Origin: Arabidopsis thaliana
Lineage: Eukaryota; Streptophyta; Magnoliopsida; Brassicales; Brassicaceae
DNA length: 64,000 nucleotides
Reading direction: 5' to 3'
Assembly (NCBI RefSeq): GCF_000001735.4
Contig: NC_003071.7
Location: 18,141,443 to 18,205,442 of the forward strand
The notes below the pieces were generated by a model that was not told the DNA's origin, did no database searches, and saw nothing but the letters and a program-made list of their open reading frames with translations. Shown piece by piece: positions 1 through 12,361 of this stretch. The position numbers and the translations under genes are program-made. Within the stretch, counting starts at the first letter, position 1. Every line of letters begins with the position of its first letter.

Positions 1-489
1 TCTCTTTTTGCTTTTCTTCCTCTTGGAATCTCTGCACTTTCTATCTGTGAGCTCTCTCTCCTTCCTATCTGTAAGATCAAATGGCATATTAGAAAAGCAA
101 GACTCGAACTGCGGATTGTATGACATTCCATCTGCTTAAATTTATTGTAAGTGTATACCTTTCCTGGATATGTCACTAGAATAGTTCCTTCCCTTAGAGA
201 GCTTCATTGCCCTTTCAGCATCTAGCTGAGCTCTATACTCACGCATCAATTTATCGGTATCTGCTTCGACTTCTTGCTTTTTCAATTCTTCTTCCTAAAG
301 AGCGGTCACATGAAGCATATAGAGTGAGAAACATTTCTTATCTGTCGATGCTCCTAAAAACATCGATTTATCGATCAGCAGCTATACCTTTTGCTTCTGC
401 TTATATTCTTCCCAAGTAAGAGTGTGTGTAGTCTTGAGACTGGCCAAACGAGCTGCATGCCATTCTGGTGAATGAAATGAACCATCCAT
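1..489 (-). CDS. Charged Lys/Glu/Arg-rich protein of unknown function, N-terminal part (window edge)
   Basis: Partial gene entering from the left edge. Exons on the minus strand are 489-388, 294-159 and 68-1 (incomplete). All donor and acceptor sites are GT-AG and the phases join without a stop. The start is the ATG at 489-487, followed by MDGSFHSPEWHAARLASLKT. The protein then becomes strongly charged: exon 2 is Glu/Lys/Gln-rich and probably helical, and exon 3 ends in a basic run (SKRKKSKKR) resembling a nuclear localisation signal. From its position I believe this is At2g43795, annotated only as hypothetical. I do not recognise a catalytic domain. A nuclear role is inferred from the basic tract alone. 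The C-terminus is not in this window. Confidence 0.72.
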
Positions 490-3400
490 CTGCGACTCGC
501 CTCATCAGAAATGTTTTGGTAACAAGATAATAAGCATAAACATAACAATCTAGCCAGATTAACATGACAGAGAGAGGAACAAAGTAGCCCTAAACAAAGA
601 AACGTTTTAAAACGTGATATTTAGCGTTTTGTTGTTTTGTTAAGGATAATATTTAGCGTTTTGAAGTTCAGATGGATTTGTTTGGGCTATTTTCACCTAT
701 CCACTCTTGTAATAGTCTCTATATATCCCATGTTATCACGACGTCAATAACATTTTATGAACTTATATTCCATAGAAAAGAATACTTTGAACATGAAACG
801 ATTATTAAAAAAAAGGCTATGGAGGATGTTGAAGTTTAAAGTAAAAAGGTGTTATACCTCGCCGTGACCAATGTACTGATCTTAATCCTCCTGAAATTAG
901 ACGAAAAGCTCTATAGTTGGCTGACCTAAAGAGGGGAATGTGTGTGCTATCGGATCATAAAGCCTTTGGTAAGTGGCTTGTTTCCATTCCATTTTGAAGA
1001 TGCTATAAAGGATCTCTTTGATCACATTTTTACAGATTTTTTTCAAGATGGCAATAAAGAGGCTGATAGGATAGTCAAAGAATCACATTTCTATAAAAGT
1101 GTGTACTAAGGTTCTATTCCATTGTGCCGGATTGGTTAAAATTGTATGTCAAGAAGGCTCATTAGTCTTCATTGTATTAAATATTGGAGTAATGAATTCA
1201 AGGGATCATATAATGTTTTGTTGAGAAAACGGTCCATATTGTTTTATAATGGGCCTAAAGCCTCGTTATAGTAATCGTTATTTTGCAAATAAAACCAAAC
1301 TATACACGAGCTTATACAACAAATGTCACATTTAAACATAGTTTCTTTAAGAAAAAGAACTAATCATTTCTAGTGAATTATTCAAGTGAAACTAAAAAGA
1401 AAAGAAGAAAAAAAAATCTAGATGAAGCAAGCTAAAGCTATTGTAGCACTTTAGCTTTGGCTTTCCTATTTTTGCCAACTTTTACTCTTTTTTATTTAGT
1501 TTTCTTTTACTTTTTTTCCCACAAAAATCCAATCCTATGCAAAAGATTTTGCCTTTCACGTCGTTTGGAGCACGATTCACTCTAAAAGGTACGTTTTCTC
1601 ACAAGTACCCCCAAAAAAGTTGCATACTCAATATACACACAAGCTAATAGTATAAATCACTTGCTTGAAGAATTTGAAATCACTGACGAAAATAATAAGC
1701 TCCTTTTACTTTCTTCTCTAGTTTCAAAACGTTAAATACTTTATATTGTTTTTGTTTGTCAACGTACTTTATATTTTACAATTTTCAATACATAAATCAT
1801 AGCTTTTTATTATCTCCAAAGTTGTTCTCTTTAAAGAAGAAACTCCAATCAAAAATCTCACGTTTGAATGATGATGCAAACAATCACATTTAAATTCTAC
1901 AATAAATAGTGATAGAGATAATTCATTATTTCATTTGTACAGTTTGGTTGTATGATTTGATTATGGTGTGTATATCTTAGTTGAAAGGGTAACATCGTAA
2001 ATTAAATGTTACTTTGAAAACCGGAACAGGTAATAGTCGGTGAATAAGAGGGCTAACAAAAGAGAGAAGAAGACTGACACGTGTACATAAAGAAAACAAA
2101 GTGGGATGACTCAGTGAAACGTTATGGATTTGCGTGATTCACGGGTTTACAGTAAAATGTTCTCGTCGTCTAGCTCTCTCTCTGTACGCTCTTTTTGTAC
2201 TCAGTTTTTGTTGCTCCGACTATTTCTCACCGACGGTTTTGTTCTACGTCGTCGTTTTTTGTTTCACTTGTAGTGTATAATTGTTTACACTTATTAGTGT
2301 TATCATGAAGACTAAACAATAGTTTAATGGTGGTCAGAATGAATCTTTTTTTCAACAGAGGGAATGTTTTGCATAGTTTATTAACTACATAGCTTAACTT
2401 TATTGACCAAACCTTAAGTGGAATTTTCAAATTGCGGTTAATTGTAGTTTTGGAGAAGTAATAGATGAAAAGTTGTAAAAGTTAAGACAACTTAAAATAA
2501 AGAGAAGTACAAGTGAAATTTGAAATTTCTAAGAAGAGAGAGGAGAATCTTTGGAGAAGTGGAACATGATGCAAATCCCAATACTTTTTGTTACTTGAAT
2601 ACTTGTAATTTATAGTACTATTCACTGTCAGTGAATACTTTTTGAATATCGAATATTTTTCTCATATTGTATAGTAACAAAATTAATCATCAACTAAGAC
2701 CTAAATATGACATTACATGGTTTGATATCAGAACATCAAACTTCAAAACACTAGTCCAAAATGTATTTGAGCAATTAAGTTGAAATAAATACGGTTAATG
2801 TTTTTGTTATCACATTCTTAACTTTACATTGCACGTAAGATTATAAGTTTGGATATTCAAGATGGACAATAAATTTAGATTAGTACCGCCGACCAAACAA
2901 ATTCATTACCCATTTTCCTTGTCACGATATTATATCAATTGGCTCTGTGACATTGAATTGTATTGTATTGATTGCATTGACTGAAGCTAACATTTCGGTT
3001 GAACTATATAAGTCTAAAATCACTAATCAGTAATCCAATGCAATGCAGTAATTAGTCTTCATTAATTATGCAAAAGCAAAACACTTAAATGTCATCTATT
3101 TAACTAAAAGTATCGTTTCACTAACTTTTCTAGATTTGAAATGTTGAAATACGTTAATAGATCAGATTCATTATATGCTTTATGTTTTAGATAACTTAAA
3201 GTTTGTTGGAAATAAACATGGCTTAAAAACCAAAAATAATTAAGTATTTTGCCATTTAGAGAGAACTTATTTATTCATGAACACAATCAGTAATATTGAG
3301 GAAAATCTATTTTATGTTATGTGTTTAGGTGTATAGTTTGTAAAAGATGTTAAGTAAAATGTAAAAATAACAATAAGAACATTTTTGTTTTTTGTATGTT

Positions 3401-4138
3401 AAATGTATCTTGTTTGTCTCAATAAATTTGGTTCTTTATTGCAGAAATAATGTGGTTGTGTTGGAAGAAAATTTCTGACTTCGCTCGCTATTCAGTACAA
3501 CAATCCAGAAGATTTTGATGAGCCATTATATTTTCACAATTTCAGCTAAAATTAAGTAGTCTCTTCTTTCACATTCTCCATATTTTAACGATACTTCAAA
3601 AGTAAATTCAAAGTACAAAAACAAGAAGAAGAAGAAACCATAAATGTTTAACTAATTGTGGCAGTGAAAGAGTCACAATCAAAATCTTTTTATCTTACTA
3701 ATTGGTGATATAAATATAATTAACAGAAATCTTGTTGGGAAAGAAGATGTTCATTATTAATTATTACAGCAATCATTATGATCGAAAATCGATATTTCTT
3801 CTAACAATTGGTCCAACCAAACAACATATCATTTAATTTTTTGTTCTCAAACAAATTAATGATCGAATTGTATTTTTAATTATCAATTATTCGGTTTTAC
3901 AGATACAAAATTTAAAGCCTTTTTGGATAAGAGAAAACGTGGAAATAAATAAAACACGAACTACCATTTCTCAATCAAATCAAATACTAGAGAGACGTTA
4001 AATACTAATTCGAATTAAGTAATGACACCTACTTATACTATTCCCTCCAATTTCTCTTTCTAAAAGAGTCCCTCGTAAAGACCAAACCTTTTTTATCACT
4101 CTCTCTCTCTATCTCTTCATCGACCAGACCAAACGCTT

Positions 4139-4143
<5 letters not shown>
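490..4143. other. Gene-poor intergenic region
   Basis: AT-rich DNA of about 3.6 kb between the unknown gene and FH2. The only coding-like trace is an RNase H-like relic near 1000-1160, listed separately. A G-box core (CACGTG) lies at 2078-2083 beside a CT-rich stretch at 2170-2195. That stretch could be a promoter or leader, but no ORF follows it. The rest shows no reading frame or repeat that I can identify. Confidence 0.6.
1002..1161 (+). pseudogene. Relic of an RNase H-like (LINE-type) coding sequence
   Basis: One frame reads KDLFDHIFTDFFQ followed by DGNKEADRIVKES, then a stop. After a +1 shift the reading continues as LYSIVPDWLKLYVKKAH and a stop. The N-x-x-AD-x-x-(A/V)KES pattern is typical of the last motif of the RNase H-like domain in plant non-LTR retroelements and related proteins. 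The fragment is frameshifted and has no start. The assignment rests on a short motif and is tentative. Confidence 0.4.

Positions 4144-4193
<50 letters not shown>
4144..4193. repeat. (CT)n microsatellite in the FH2 leader
   Basis: An uninterrupted CT dinucleotide run of about 50 bp, preceded by a shorter CT tract near 4099-4110. It ends about 85 bp before the FH2 start codon, so it is probably transcribed as part of the 5' UTR. CT-rich leaders are common in Arabidopsis core promoters. A run this long should be length-polymorphic. Confidence 0.9.
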
Positions 4194-4196
<3 letters not shown>

Positions 4197-4278
4197 CTCT
4201 TCAATGTCAGATTTTGAATGCCACAACAACAACGAGCCCTAAAACTAGTTGTGTGTGATTGGGGGAAAAACGTTGCAA

Positions 4279-7200
4279 ATGACTACAATACCCTTCTGCT
4301 TCCTCTTTGTAGCTTTCTTCTTCTCTTCCTCCACCGCCGATCAACGTCACCACTCTCGTCACTTACTTCACCAACCCTTTTTCCCGGTCGTAACCGCCGC
4401 TCCACCACCGTATCAACCACCCGTCTCTTCCCAACCTCCATCTCCTTCCCCACACACACATCACCACCACAAGAAACACCTAACGACGACGACGCCACCA
4501 CCTCACGAGAAACATCTTTTCTCCTCCGTAGCAAATCCTCCACCTCCTCCGCCGTCTCCGCCGCATCCAAACCCTTTTTTCCCTTCATCAGACCCAACTT
4601 CCACCGCCTCTCACCCTCCTCCAGCACCACCTCCTCCGGCCTCACTCCCAACTTTTCCCGCCAACATCTCTTCCCTTCTCTTTCCGACTCACAACAAACA
4701 ATCCAAGCCTCCCAGCAACGGCCACATCGCTAGGCTCGTCACCATAACCGCCTCCGTCATCTCCGCCGCTGCTCTCCTCTCTCTATTCGCCGTCTTCATC
4801 ATCTTCATCCGCCGAACTCGCCACCGCCGCCGCTCCTCCCCTGCAGACGACACCAAATCCACGAGATCAGACGCTCTTCAGCTCTTCAACGCCTCTCCTT
4901 CCGACGGCTCTAAGAAACAGAAACAACATCAACAACCACCAAAGTACACTTCCTCACACACTTCCTCTGAGTTTCTCTACTTAGGTACTTTAGTAAACTC
5001 TCGAAGCAATGGTTTAGAGCAGCAAAAGTCTCCAATCTCCCTCTCTGGCGGTATCACCGGCGTATTGGAATTACCTCCTCCAGCTTCGTCGTCTTCTTCT
5101 TCTTCTTACTCACAGTACCATAAGCTAGGCTCGCCAGAGCTTCGTCCTCTTCCCCCTTTACCAAAGCTCCAATCTTTCACTCCCGTTTACAAAAGCACTG
5201 AACAGTTAAACCCTAAAAGACAAGACTTTGACGGAGACGATAACGAAAACGATGAGTTTTTCTCTCCGAGAGGATCTTCAGGGCGTAAACAGAGCCCGAC
5301 CCGTGTCTCTGATGTTGATCAGATTGACAACAGGAGTATCAACGGCTCAGGCTCGAACTCGTGTTCGCCGACTAATTTTGCGCCGTCGTTGAATGCTTCT
5401 CCGGGAACAAGTTTGAAACCTAAGTCAATTAGTCCTCCTGTCTCGCTGCACAGTCAGATAAGCTCAAACAACGGCATTCCGAAGCGGCTTTGTCCAGCGA
5501 GGCCACCTCCACCACCTCCTCCGCCGCCACAGGTCTCGGAGGTTCCGGCTACTATGTCGCATTCCCTTCCTGGTGATGATTCTGACCCAGAGAAGAAAGT
5601 GGAGACCATGAAACCAAAGTTGAAGACTTTACATTGGGATAAAGTTAGAGCAAGCTCGAGCCGTGTTATGGTGTGGGACCAAATCAAATCAAACTCCTTT
5701 CAGTAAGACATAACGAATCTGAATTAAAGACTTGATCTATCCTTTTGCATACACGACTAAGATATGATTCTTTTGTGTTTTTGCAGAGTGAATGAAGAAA
5801 TGATAGAGACATTGTTCAAGGTGAATGATCCAACTTCGAGAACAAGAGATGGCGTTGTTCAATCCGTGAGTCAGGAGAATCGGTTTCTTGATCCAAGAAA
5901 GTCACACAACATTGCTATTTTGTTGAGAGCTCTTAATGTAACTGCTGATGAAGTATGTGAAGCTCTTATAGAAGGTGAGTAATTTCCAATCTGTTGTTGC
6001 TTAGGTTACTCGCACTTACTGCAACATTGCATTGGTTTGATGATTCCTCAAATTGGTCTGTGATTATTGAAGCTTGACTTGTTTGACTTAGTTGATGTCT
6101 AATCACTTTCTTGTTCATGAATCAGGTAACTCGGATACGCTTGGACCCGAGCTTCTCGAATGCTTGCTTAAGATGGCTCCTACTAAAGAAGAAGAGGACA
6201 AGCTTAAGGAGCTTAAAGATGATGATGATGGATCTCCTTCCAAGATAGGACCTGCAGAGAAATTCCTCAAAGCATTGTTGAACATTCCTTTCGCCTTCAA
6301 GAGGATTGATGCAATGCTTTACATTGTCAAGTTCGAATCAGAAATCGAGTACCTTAACAGATCCTTCGACACTCTCGAGGTAAAACTCTACTTGTCCACC
6401 TCATAAGTGTATGTCTGCTGATCAAACAGATCATTCATATGCATTTGATCAAACTCTCAGGCTGCTACTGGTGAGTTAAAGAACACGCGGATGTTCTTGA
6501 AGCTTTTAGAAGCCGTGCTCAAGACTGGGAACCGGATGAATATAGGAACCAATAGAGGGGACGCACATGCTTTCAAGCTCGACACGCTCTTAAAACTGGT
6601 AGATATCAAAGGCGCGGATGGGAAAACCACCTTATTGCATTTTGTGGTTCAAGAGATCATAAAATTTGAAGGAGCTCGGGTTCCTTTTACTCCGAGTCAA
6701 AGCCATATAGGCGATAACATGGCCGAGCAATCCGCATTCCAAGATGACCTAGAGCTCAAGAAACTCGGGTTGCAAGTCGTTTCAGGTCTCAGCTCTCAGC
6801 TGATTAACGTCAAGAAAGCAGCGGCAATGGATTCAAATTCCCTCATCAACGAAACAGCGGAAATCGCCAGAGGAATAGCGAAAGTCAAGGAAGTAATCAC
6901 GGAGCTAAAGCAAGAAACAGGTGTAGAGAGATTCTTGGAGTCAATGAACTCGTTCTTGAACAAAGGTGAGAAAGAGATCACAGAGTTACAATCTCATGGA
7001 GACAATGTCATGAAGATGGTTAAAGAAGTAACAGAGTATTTCCACGGGAACTCGGAAACTCATCCTTTTCGCATTTTCGCTGTGGTCAGAGACTTTCTGA
7101 CGATTCTTGATCAAGTGTGTAAAGAAGTTGGACGCGTAAACGAGAGAACGGTGTATGGATCCATGCCACTACATTCGCCATCGAACCAGACCGCCACGCC

Positions 7201-7279
7201 TCTGTTTCCGGTGGTTATCAATAACAACTCACGGCTAAGTCCATCGGGTTCTCTAGACGACGACGATGGCTCGTTCTAA
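4279..7279 (+). CDS. FH2: Class I formin FH2 (membrane-anchored actin nucleator)
   Basis: Exons 4279-5702, 5787-5974, 6126-6379 and 6461-7279 join to an 894-residue protein, the length I recall for AtFH2. I chose the ATG at 4279, not the in-frame one at 4249, because a signal peptide ([20 protein letters not shown]) then starts at residue 1. Next come a proline/histidine-rich extracellular region with SPSP-type motifs (about 40-150), one transmembrane helix (about 152-177) followed by a basic stop-transfer, a Ser/Pro-rich linker, a short FH1 polyproline tract (about 408-417) and the FH2 domain from about 443. The FH2 signature [13 protein letters not shown] starts at 645. Class I formins nucleate actin at the plasma membrane and contact the wall through the proline-rich ectodomain. 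FH2 has been linked to plasmodesmata. This is family knowledge. Confidence 0.96.
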
Positions 7280-8282
7280 GTGAAAACTGTTGGCTCGGGT
7301 TTGGTTCGGTGTATGCTAATGTTTTGGTTTCATTTGCTACGTACTCAAGTAATATATGTGTTATACATATTTATATTTTTATTGATAGGCGAATTTAAAT
7401 AGATTTTGGCAGATTGTTGCAAGTTGCTATCATCGGGCTCTGTACGTGTTCCAGTCCTCTGTTGAATTATTTATGTCACGTGTAGATGTATTTATTGATC
7501 TAAACCTAAAACGATAGAAGAACTAAAGTCTTGTGAAAAGTTAAATTATTGCAAGCTATACTATTTACAAAATGTAAAAAAAGAAACTGAAATTATTCTT
7601 TTGTTTGGTTCACATTAGGCATTTCCAAATTGCTGATGTCAAACATCTTTGCAAAGTTCTTCTCCCAACGAATTTTGAAAATTCACCATTTTCACGATTA
7701 AAATTTTAAAATTGACTAAAAAGTTTTAATCTCGCACATAATTAAACCACAATAAAAAAACTTGGACTTCGGATTGTTTTCCATGTGGGCTGATTCGAAT
7801 TTGGGCTTGGGCCTTTTTAATTGTAATTTTATTTTTACTTATTTGTAAATGCGTCACATGTCTTCTTCGCTCTGTTCGGCTGCTTCATCGAGCGGAAGTC
7901 TCTAGCCAATTACCGTTTGTTCGTGGACTCGAGGTTCGTTGTTCTTAGATTTCCCAGACTCATCTGTTTCTGCAATCCATTTCAAAGTTTCTCTTTTTAC
8001 TTAATCCAAGTCATTCGCGCATTTCCTAATTGGTCTGAGGTTTAGGGTTTTAGGGCACATAGTTTTGTTTGATTCGGGAGTAATCGTTGAGATGCTACGA
8101 GTTTGGTATTCAAGATGATTCCTTTTCTCAAGGTCTTTATGTAATTTGATTGATTTATGGATCTCGAATTGCTGACATGAATTTGTTGCTTAAAGTTGTT
8201 GGCTTTGTGGGATATTCTGAGGGGTCTTGTTTGATTTGGATCTAATTTGGTGGGCAGATATTGTGGTTTCTTAGCAAAGAAG
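7280..8282. other. FH2 3' region and LSM6B promoter and leader
   Basis: After the FH2 stop comes about 600 bp of AT-rich DNA without genes. A GC-richer, transcribed-looking stretch begins near 7850. A probable 5' UTR intron of LSM6B runs from the donor at 7934 (GAG|GTTCGT) to the acceptor ending at 8257 (GGGCAG). This is inferred from splice signals only. Confidence 0.45.
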
Positions 8283-9437
8283 ATGAGTGGAGTTGGAGAG
8301 AAAGCTTCTGGAACAACTAAGACACCTGCTGATTTCTTGAAATCTATCCGTGGTAAACCAGTTGTTGTCAAGCTCAACTCTGGTGTTGATTATCGAGGTC
8401 TGTCTCTCTCTCTTTCTGCATTTTGTGTTCTCCTCTAAGATGTATCCAGTTCAAATTCTTTTTTTTTTTGCCTTGTGTGATGATATCTTATAGTTTGCTT
8501 CTGATTTTCGGTGGTTATTAAGCTATCGGAAGTCTATGTAAACTTCTTTATCACTTTGGGTTTAGATGTCTCAATGCCTTTCTTTCTCGCCATGTTACTG
8601 GAACCTTTGGATGTTGGTTTACAGAATGACTCTTTTCTTTGTCTAAGAACTGCTTGCTTGATTCTCATTTGATTTGAAAGTCCCATCTCTGAAGATTCAT
8701 TTTTGTTGAGCTTGCTTGTTTTTTCCCTATCTTGTCTCTGTGTTTGAGAAGGAATAATACATTTCGGCTTGAGATATTTGCTTTGGATTTTGAGAAATAT
8801 AATCTAGATGAGCAGGAAATTAACATACGGCTTTGAAACATATGCTTTTTGGAATTTGAGAGGAATATTAGATTCAGATGATAGCTTTGTGAATTGAGAG
8901 AGCTTCTCTCATGAGATAACAGACCCAAATGTGGTTGAATTTGAGATGCATTTACTCTTGCTTCTGATAGAATATGGACTCTCACCTTGCTATGGAGCCT
9001 TTATCACCTGAAATTAAGACCTTGGTCTCTTGAACTCTATAATATAACTTACAGGACTAGGAGAACTTCTAGCTTGAATATCTTTCTTTGGTTTATCTAC
9101 AAAAGTCAGACTTATTCTTTCTTTGGCATATCATGTTGTATCAATCTACATATGACACTTTGTCTCTCTTCTTGTTTGCAGGCATTCTTACTTGTCTTGA
9201 TGGATATATGAACATCGCAATGGAGCAAACCGAAGAGTATGTAAATGGCCAGCTGAAGAACACATATGGCGACGCTTTTGTCCGTGGCAACAATGGTAAA
9301 AACCAAATCACATTCATCATCACTCTTTAAATCGGTTTAGTATGTTTTTTTATATCCAATTCTGAAAAATATGCTCTATGTTGGCCACAGTTCTTTACAT
9401 CAGCACAACAAAGGGGACATTGTCAGATGGAGCATAG
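8283..9437 (+). CDS. LSM6B: Sm-like protein LSM6 (LSM6B)
   Basis: Coding exons 8283-8397, 9182-9295 and 9391-9437 give a 91-residue protein. The start is the ATG before SGVGEKASGTTKTPADFL. The upstream in-frame ATG at 8247 is probably in the leader, because LSM6 proteins are this short. Sm motif 1 covers GKPVVVKLNSGVDYRG and the following ILTCLDGYMN. Sm motif 2 ends with the RGNNVLYIST strand, which is split across the last intron. LSM6 is a subunit of the nuclear LSM2-8 ring on the U6 snRNA 3' end and of the cytoplasmic LSM1-7 ring in mRNA decapping. Arabidopsis has two LSM6 genes, and position points to LSM6B (At2g43810). The 784-bp first intron is long for so small a gene. Confidence 0.95.
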
Positions 9438-9673
9438 CTCTCTTTCATCACCATGAATGTTCATCTTCTTCTCTACCTCTGGCATATGACAAATGTAGGA
9501 TTTGTAGCAACCAGAGTTTATCACCACTGCATGAATTCGACATGTCTTTTTCTTCCGCAACTCAGTTTGTGTCTAAATCATCTCCAAAATTCTGAGATAT
9601 AGCTAGATTTTTATTTGTTATGAAATTTTTTTTAATCACTGTTGGTCTTTGGAGCCTAATTATCGTGTTTTGA

Positions 9674-9692
9674 TGACGCAATCACTGCGTCA
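9674..9692. promoter_or_regulatory. TGACGCA inverted repeat, candidate TGA-bZIP site
   Basis: TGACGCA, 5-bp spacer, TGCGTCA: a perfect 7-bp-arm inverted repeat, followed 10 bp on by TGATGTCATC. TGACG is the core bound by TGA-class bZIP factors that act in salicylate signalling. It lies about 1.15 kb upstream of UGT74F2 and about 240 bp downstream of the LSM6B stop. Function is inferred, and the arrangement differs from the classic as-1 direct repeat. Confidence 0.35.
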
Positions 9693-10067
9693 CAATCTGA
9701 TGTCATCTTAACAATCATTAATGTATTTTTTTTTTCTTTTCTCGTAATATTCTTAATTATTCTTCGACAGCAAAGGTTTAAAAACTCCTTATTTCAATCA
9801 TTAATGTATTTATGATTTGATCGAATAACAATAATATAGCTTATTTTGTTCTATTCTATCGTATTTGATTCTTCTTTCGTTTTTTTTTTGTTTGACTTAA
9901 GAAACCGATTGTTTATAGTAGTAAACATTTGTTTTTAATGTTGCTCGATTCCAGTGCACATGTCCAGGCTAGACACTTGTCGTTATAAAGGTTGCTTTGG
10001 TTCAATATTGATCCACTAGAGATGTTACAACTATTGTTGACATCTGAGATTGTGTGATAAGAAAATA

Positions 10068-10330
10068 TGAAACTGGATTTAGTGAAAGTTACAATATATA
10101 ATCATACATCATAGATAGGAAATAAGGAAATGTCAGATATACTTGAAGAATACATCAAATAGACAAGGTCCTTTTTCTTATTGTCGACTATTATAGAGCC
10201 GTACAGAACCTTTTCACGTCTTTAGTAATTAGTACATTCTCCATTTCGGCTCTCTCTTATTTTTTTTCCATCTCTTTTACTTCTCCAAATAATAACAATA
10301 AAAGCTTCGATTTTGTGTGTGTTTGTATTT
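10068..10330 (+). promoter_or_regulatory. UGT74F upstream block, copy in front of UGT74F2
   Basis: This stretch resembles 12684-12900, sharing an order of short matches such as TAGTGAAAG, GAAGA-ACATCAAATAGACAAG, the TATAGAGCCGT / GAACC / TTCAC core and AATAATAACAATAAAA. The core is also present twice upstream of UGT74F1. Conservation beside duplicated genes may mark regulatory sequence or simply common descent. Confidence 0.5.
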
Positions 10331-10836
10331 ACATCTTGACATCGATATTCTTTTCATCAATTTTTTACCAAAAATGTAATAAAAACAAAAAAAAACCAAC
10401 GCTGAACACAGACATGGTTTCTCCATCCGTTTATATTCATCGTTTGTATGTTTACTTAACAACTTATTTCAAAATAGTACATATCATGGTTGTGTTTTTA
10501 AAAAAAGTATACAGAACAGAAAAGCACATGGTAGACAAAATAATGAAGCCAAAATTAATACAAAGAAGAAGTTCAACTTGTATTTATTAACACATTTTCT
10601 TTCCTTGTCAAAGACATGCAAATTGGTTTTGTTTTCTTATTCCCATTTTTTTTTTATAATAAAAAGAAGAAGAGTAAAACAAAAAAACTATCATTTCTTC
10701 TTATCGCAAAACTCTTATCTAAGCAAGAAACCGACAAAACCTATATCTACATATATTCTCATCAACATCTCTTGAGACATATTCATTTTGGTTAAAGCAA
10801 AAGATTTTAAGAGAGAAAGGGGGAGAAGTGAGAGAG

Positions 10837-12273
10837 ATGGAGCATAAGAGAGGACATGTATTAGCAGTGCCGTACCCAACGCAAGGACACATCACACCAT
10901 TCCGCCAATTCTGCAAACGACTTCACTTCAAAGGTCTCAAAACCACTCTCGCTCTCACCACTTTCGTCTTCAACTCCATCAATCCTGACCTATCCGGTCC
11001 AATCTCCATAGCCACCATCTCCGATGGCTATGACCATGGGGGTTTCGAGACAGCTGACTCCATCGACGACTACCTCAAAGACTTTAAAACTTCCGGCTCG
11101 AAAACCATTGCAGACATCATCCAAAAACACCAGACTAGTGATAACCCCATCACTTGTATCGTCTATGATGCTTTCCTGCCTTGGGCACTTGACGTTGCTA
11201 GAGAGTTTGGTTTAGTTGCGACTCCTTTCTTTACGCAGCCTTGTGCTGTTAACTATGTTTATTATCTTTCTTACATAAACAATGGAAGCTTGCAACTTCC
11301 CATTGAGGAATTGCCTTTTCTTGAGCTCCAAGATTTGCCTTCTTTCTTCTCTGTTTCTGGCTCTTATCCTGCTTACTTTGAGATGGTGCTTCAACAGTTC
11401 ATAAATTTCGAAAAAGCTGATTTCGTTCTCGTTAATAGCTTCCAAGAGTTGGAACTGCATGTTAGATCTCTCTCTATCTCTTTCTTACAATTCTTAAACC
11501 ATCTCTTGTTCTTGTGCATGTACTAACTGCTCTTTTTTTGTTTACAGGAGAATGAATTGTGGTCGAAAGCTTGTCCTGTGTTGACAATTGGTCCAACTAT
11601 TCCATCAATTTACTTAGACCAACGTATCAAATCAGACACCGGCTATGATCTTAATCTCTTTGAATCGAAAGATGATTCCTTCTGCATTAACTGGCTCGAC
11701 ACAAGGCCACAAGGGTCGGTGGTGTACGTAGCATTCGGAAGCATGGCTCAGCTGACTAATGTGCAGATGGAGGAGCTTGCTTCAGCAGTAAGCAACTTCA
11801 GCTTCCTGTGGGTGGTCAGATCTTCAGAGGAGGAAAAACTCCCATCAGGGTTTCTTGAGACAGTGAATAAAGAAAAGAGCTTGGTCTTGAAATGGAGTCC
11901 TCAGCTTCAAGTTCTGTCAAACAAAGCCATCGGTTGTTTCTTGACTCACTGTGGCTGGAACTCAACCATGGAGGCTTTGACCTTCGGGGTTCCCATGGTG
12001 GCAATGCCCCAATGGACTGATCAACCGATGAACGCAAAGTACATACAAGATGTGTGGAAGGCTGGAGTTCGTGTGAAGACAGAGAAGGAGAGTGGGATTG
12101 CCAAGAGAGAGGAGATTGAGTTTAGCATTAAGGAAGTGATGGAAGGAGAGAGGAGCAAAGAGATGAAGAAGAACGTGAAGAAATGGAGAGACTTGGCTGT
12201 CAAGTCACTCAATGAAGGAGGTTCTACGGATACTAACATTGATACATTTGTATCAAGGGTTCAGAGCAAATAG
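10837..12273 (+). CDS. UGT74F2: UDP-glucose:salicylate glucosyltransferase UGT74F2
   Basis: Exons 10837-11460 and 11548-12273 give 449 residues. Start is MEHKRGHVLAVPYPTQGHIT; the in-frame ATG three codons upstream was not used because the paralog starts at the matching position. It is a GT-B fold family 1 enzyme. The catalytic His is H18 (in TQGHIT) and its Asp partner is D111 (CIVYD). The 44-residue PSPG donor box runs from W324 to Q367, with HCGWNS and the terminal DQ for UDP-glucose. Known activity: mainly the salicylate glucose ester, plus anthranilate and nicotinate O-glucosylation, in the cytosol. T15 in the acceptor loop is Ser in UGT74F1, a difference reported to affect glucoside versus ester specificity. 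The single intron position is shared with UGT74F1. Confidence 0.97.
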
Positions 12274-12361
12274 GTAACTCACATACAGTAGCAAAGGTCC
12301 TTCTATAATATCTTGTTTTGTACGTCTTTCATTCAGCATAATCTTTTGTTGACTTTTCTTA

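Larger units (their letters stand above)
9438..10836. other. LSM6B 3' region and UGT74F2 upstream region
   Basis: No ORF of note. A perfect inverted repeat of TGACG-type half sites lies at 9674-9692. The block at about 10068-10330 is related to sequence near 12684-12900 and to a shorter motif upstream of UGT74F1, and is listed as a shared promoter block. AT- and T-rich runs fill the rest. Confidence 0.6.

Noticed and set aside
4218-4733. 171-codon plus-frame and 122-codon minus-frame ORFs over the FH2 start
   Set aside because: Shadows of the proline/serine-rich FH2 exon in other frames.
7934-8257. Upstream in-frame ATG at 8247 as the LSM6B start
   Set aside because: It would add 12 residues absent from LSM6 proteins and sits next to a probable leader-intron acceptor.
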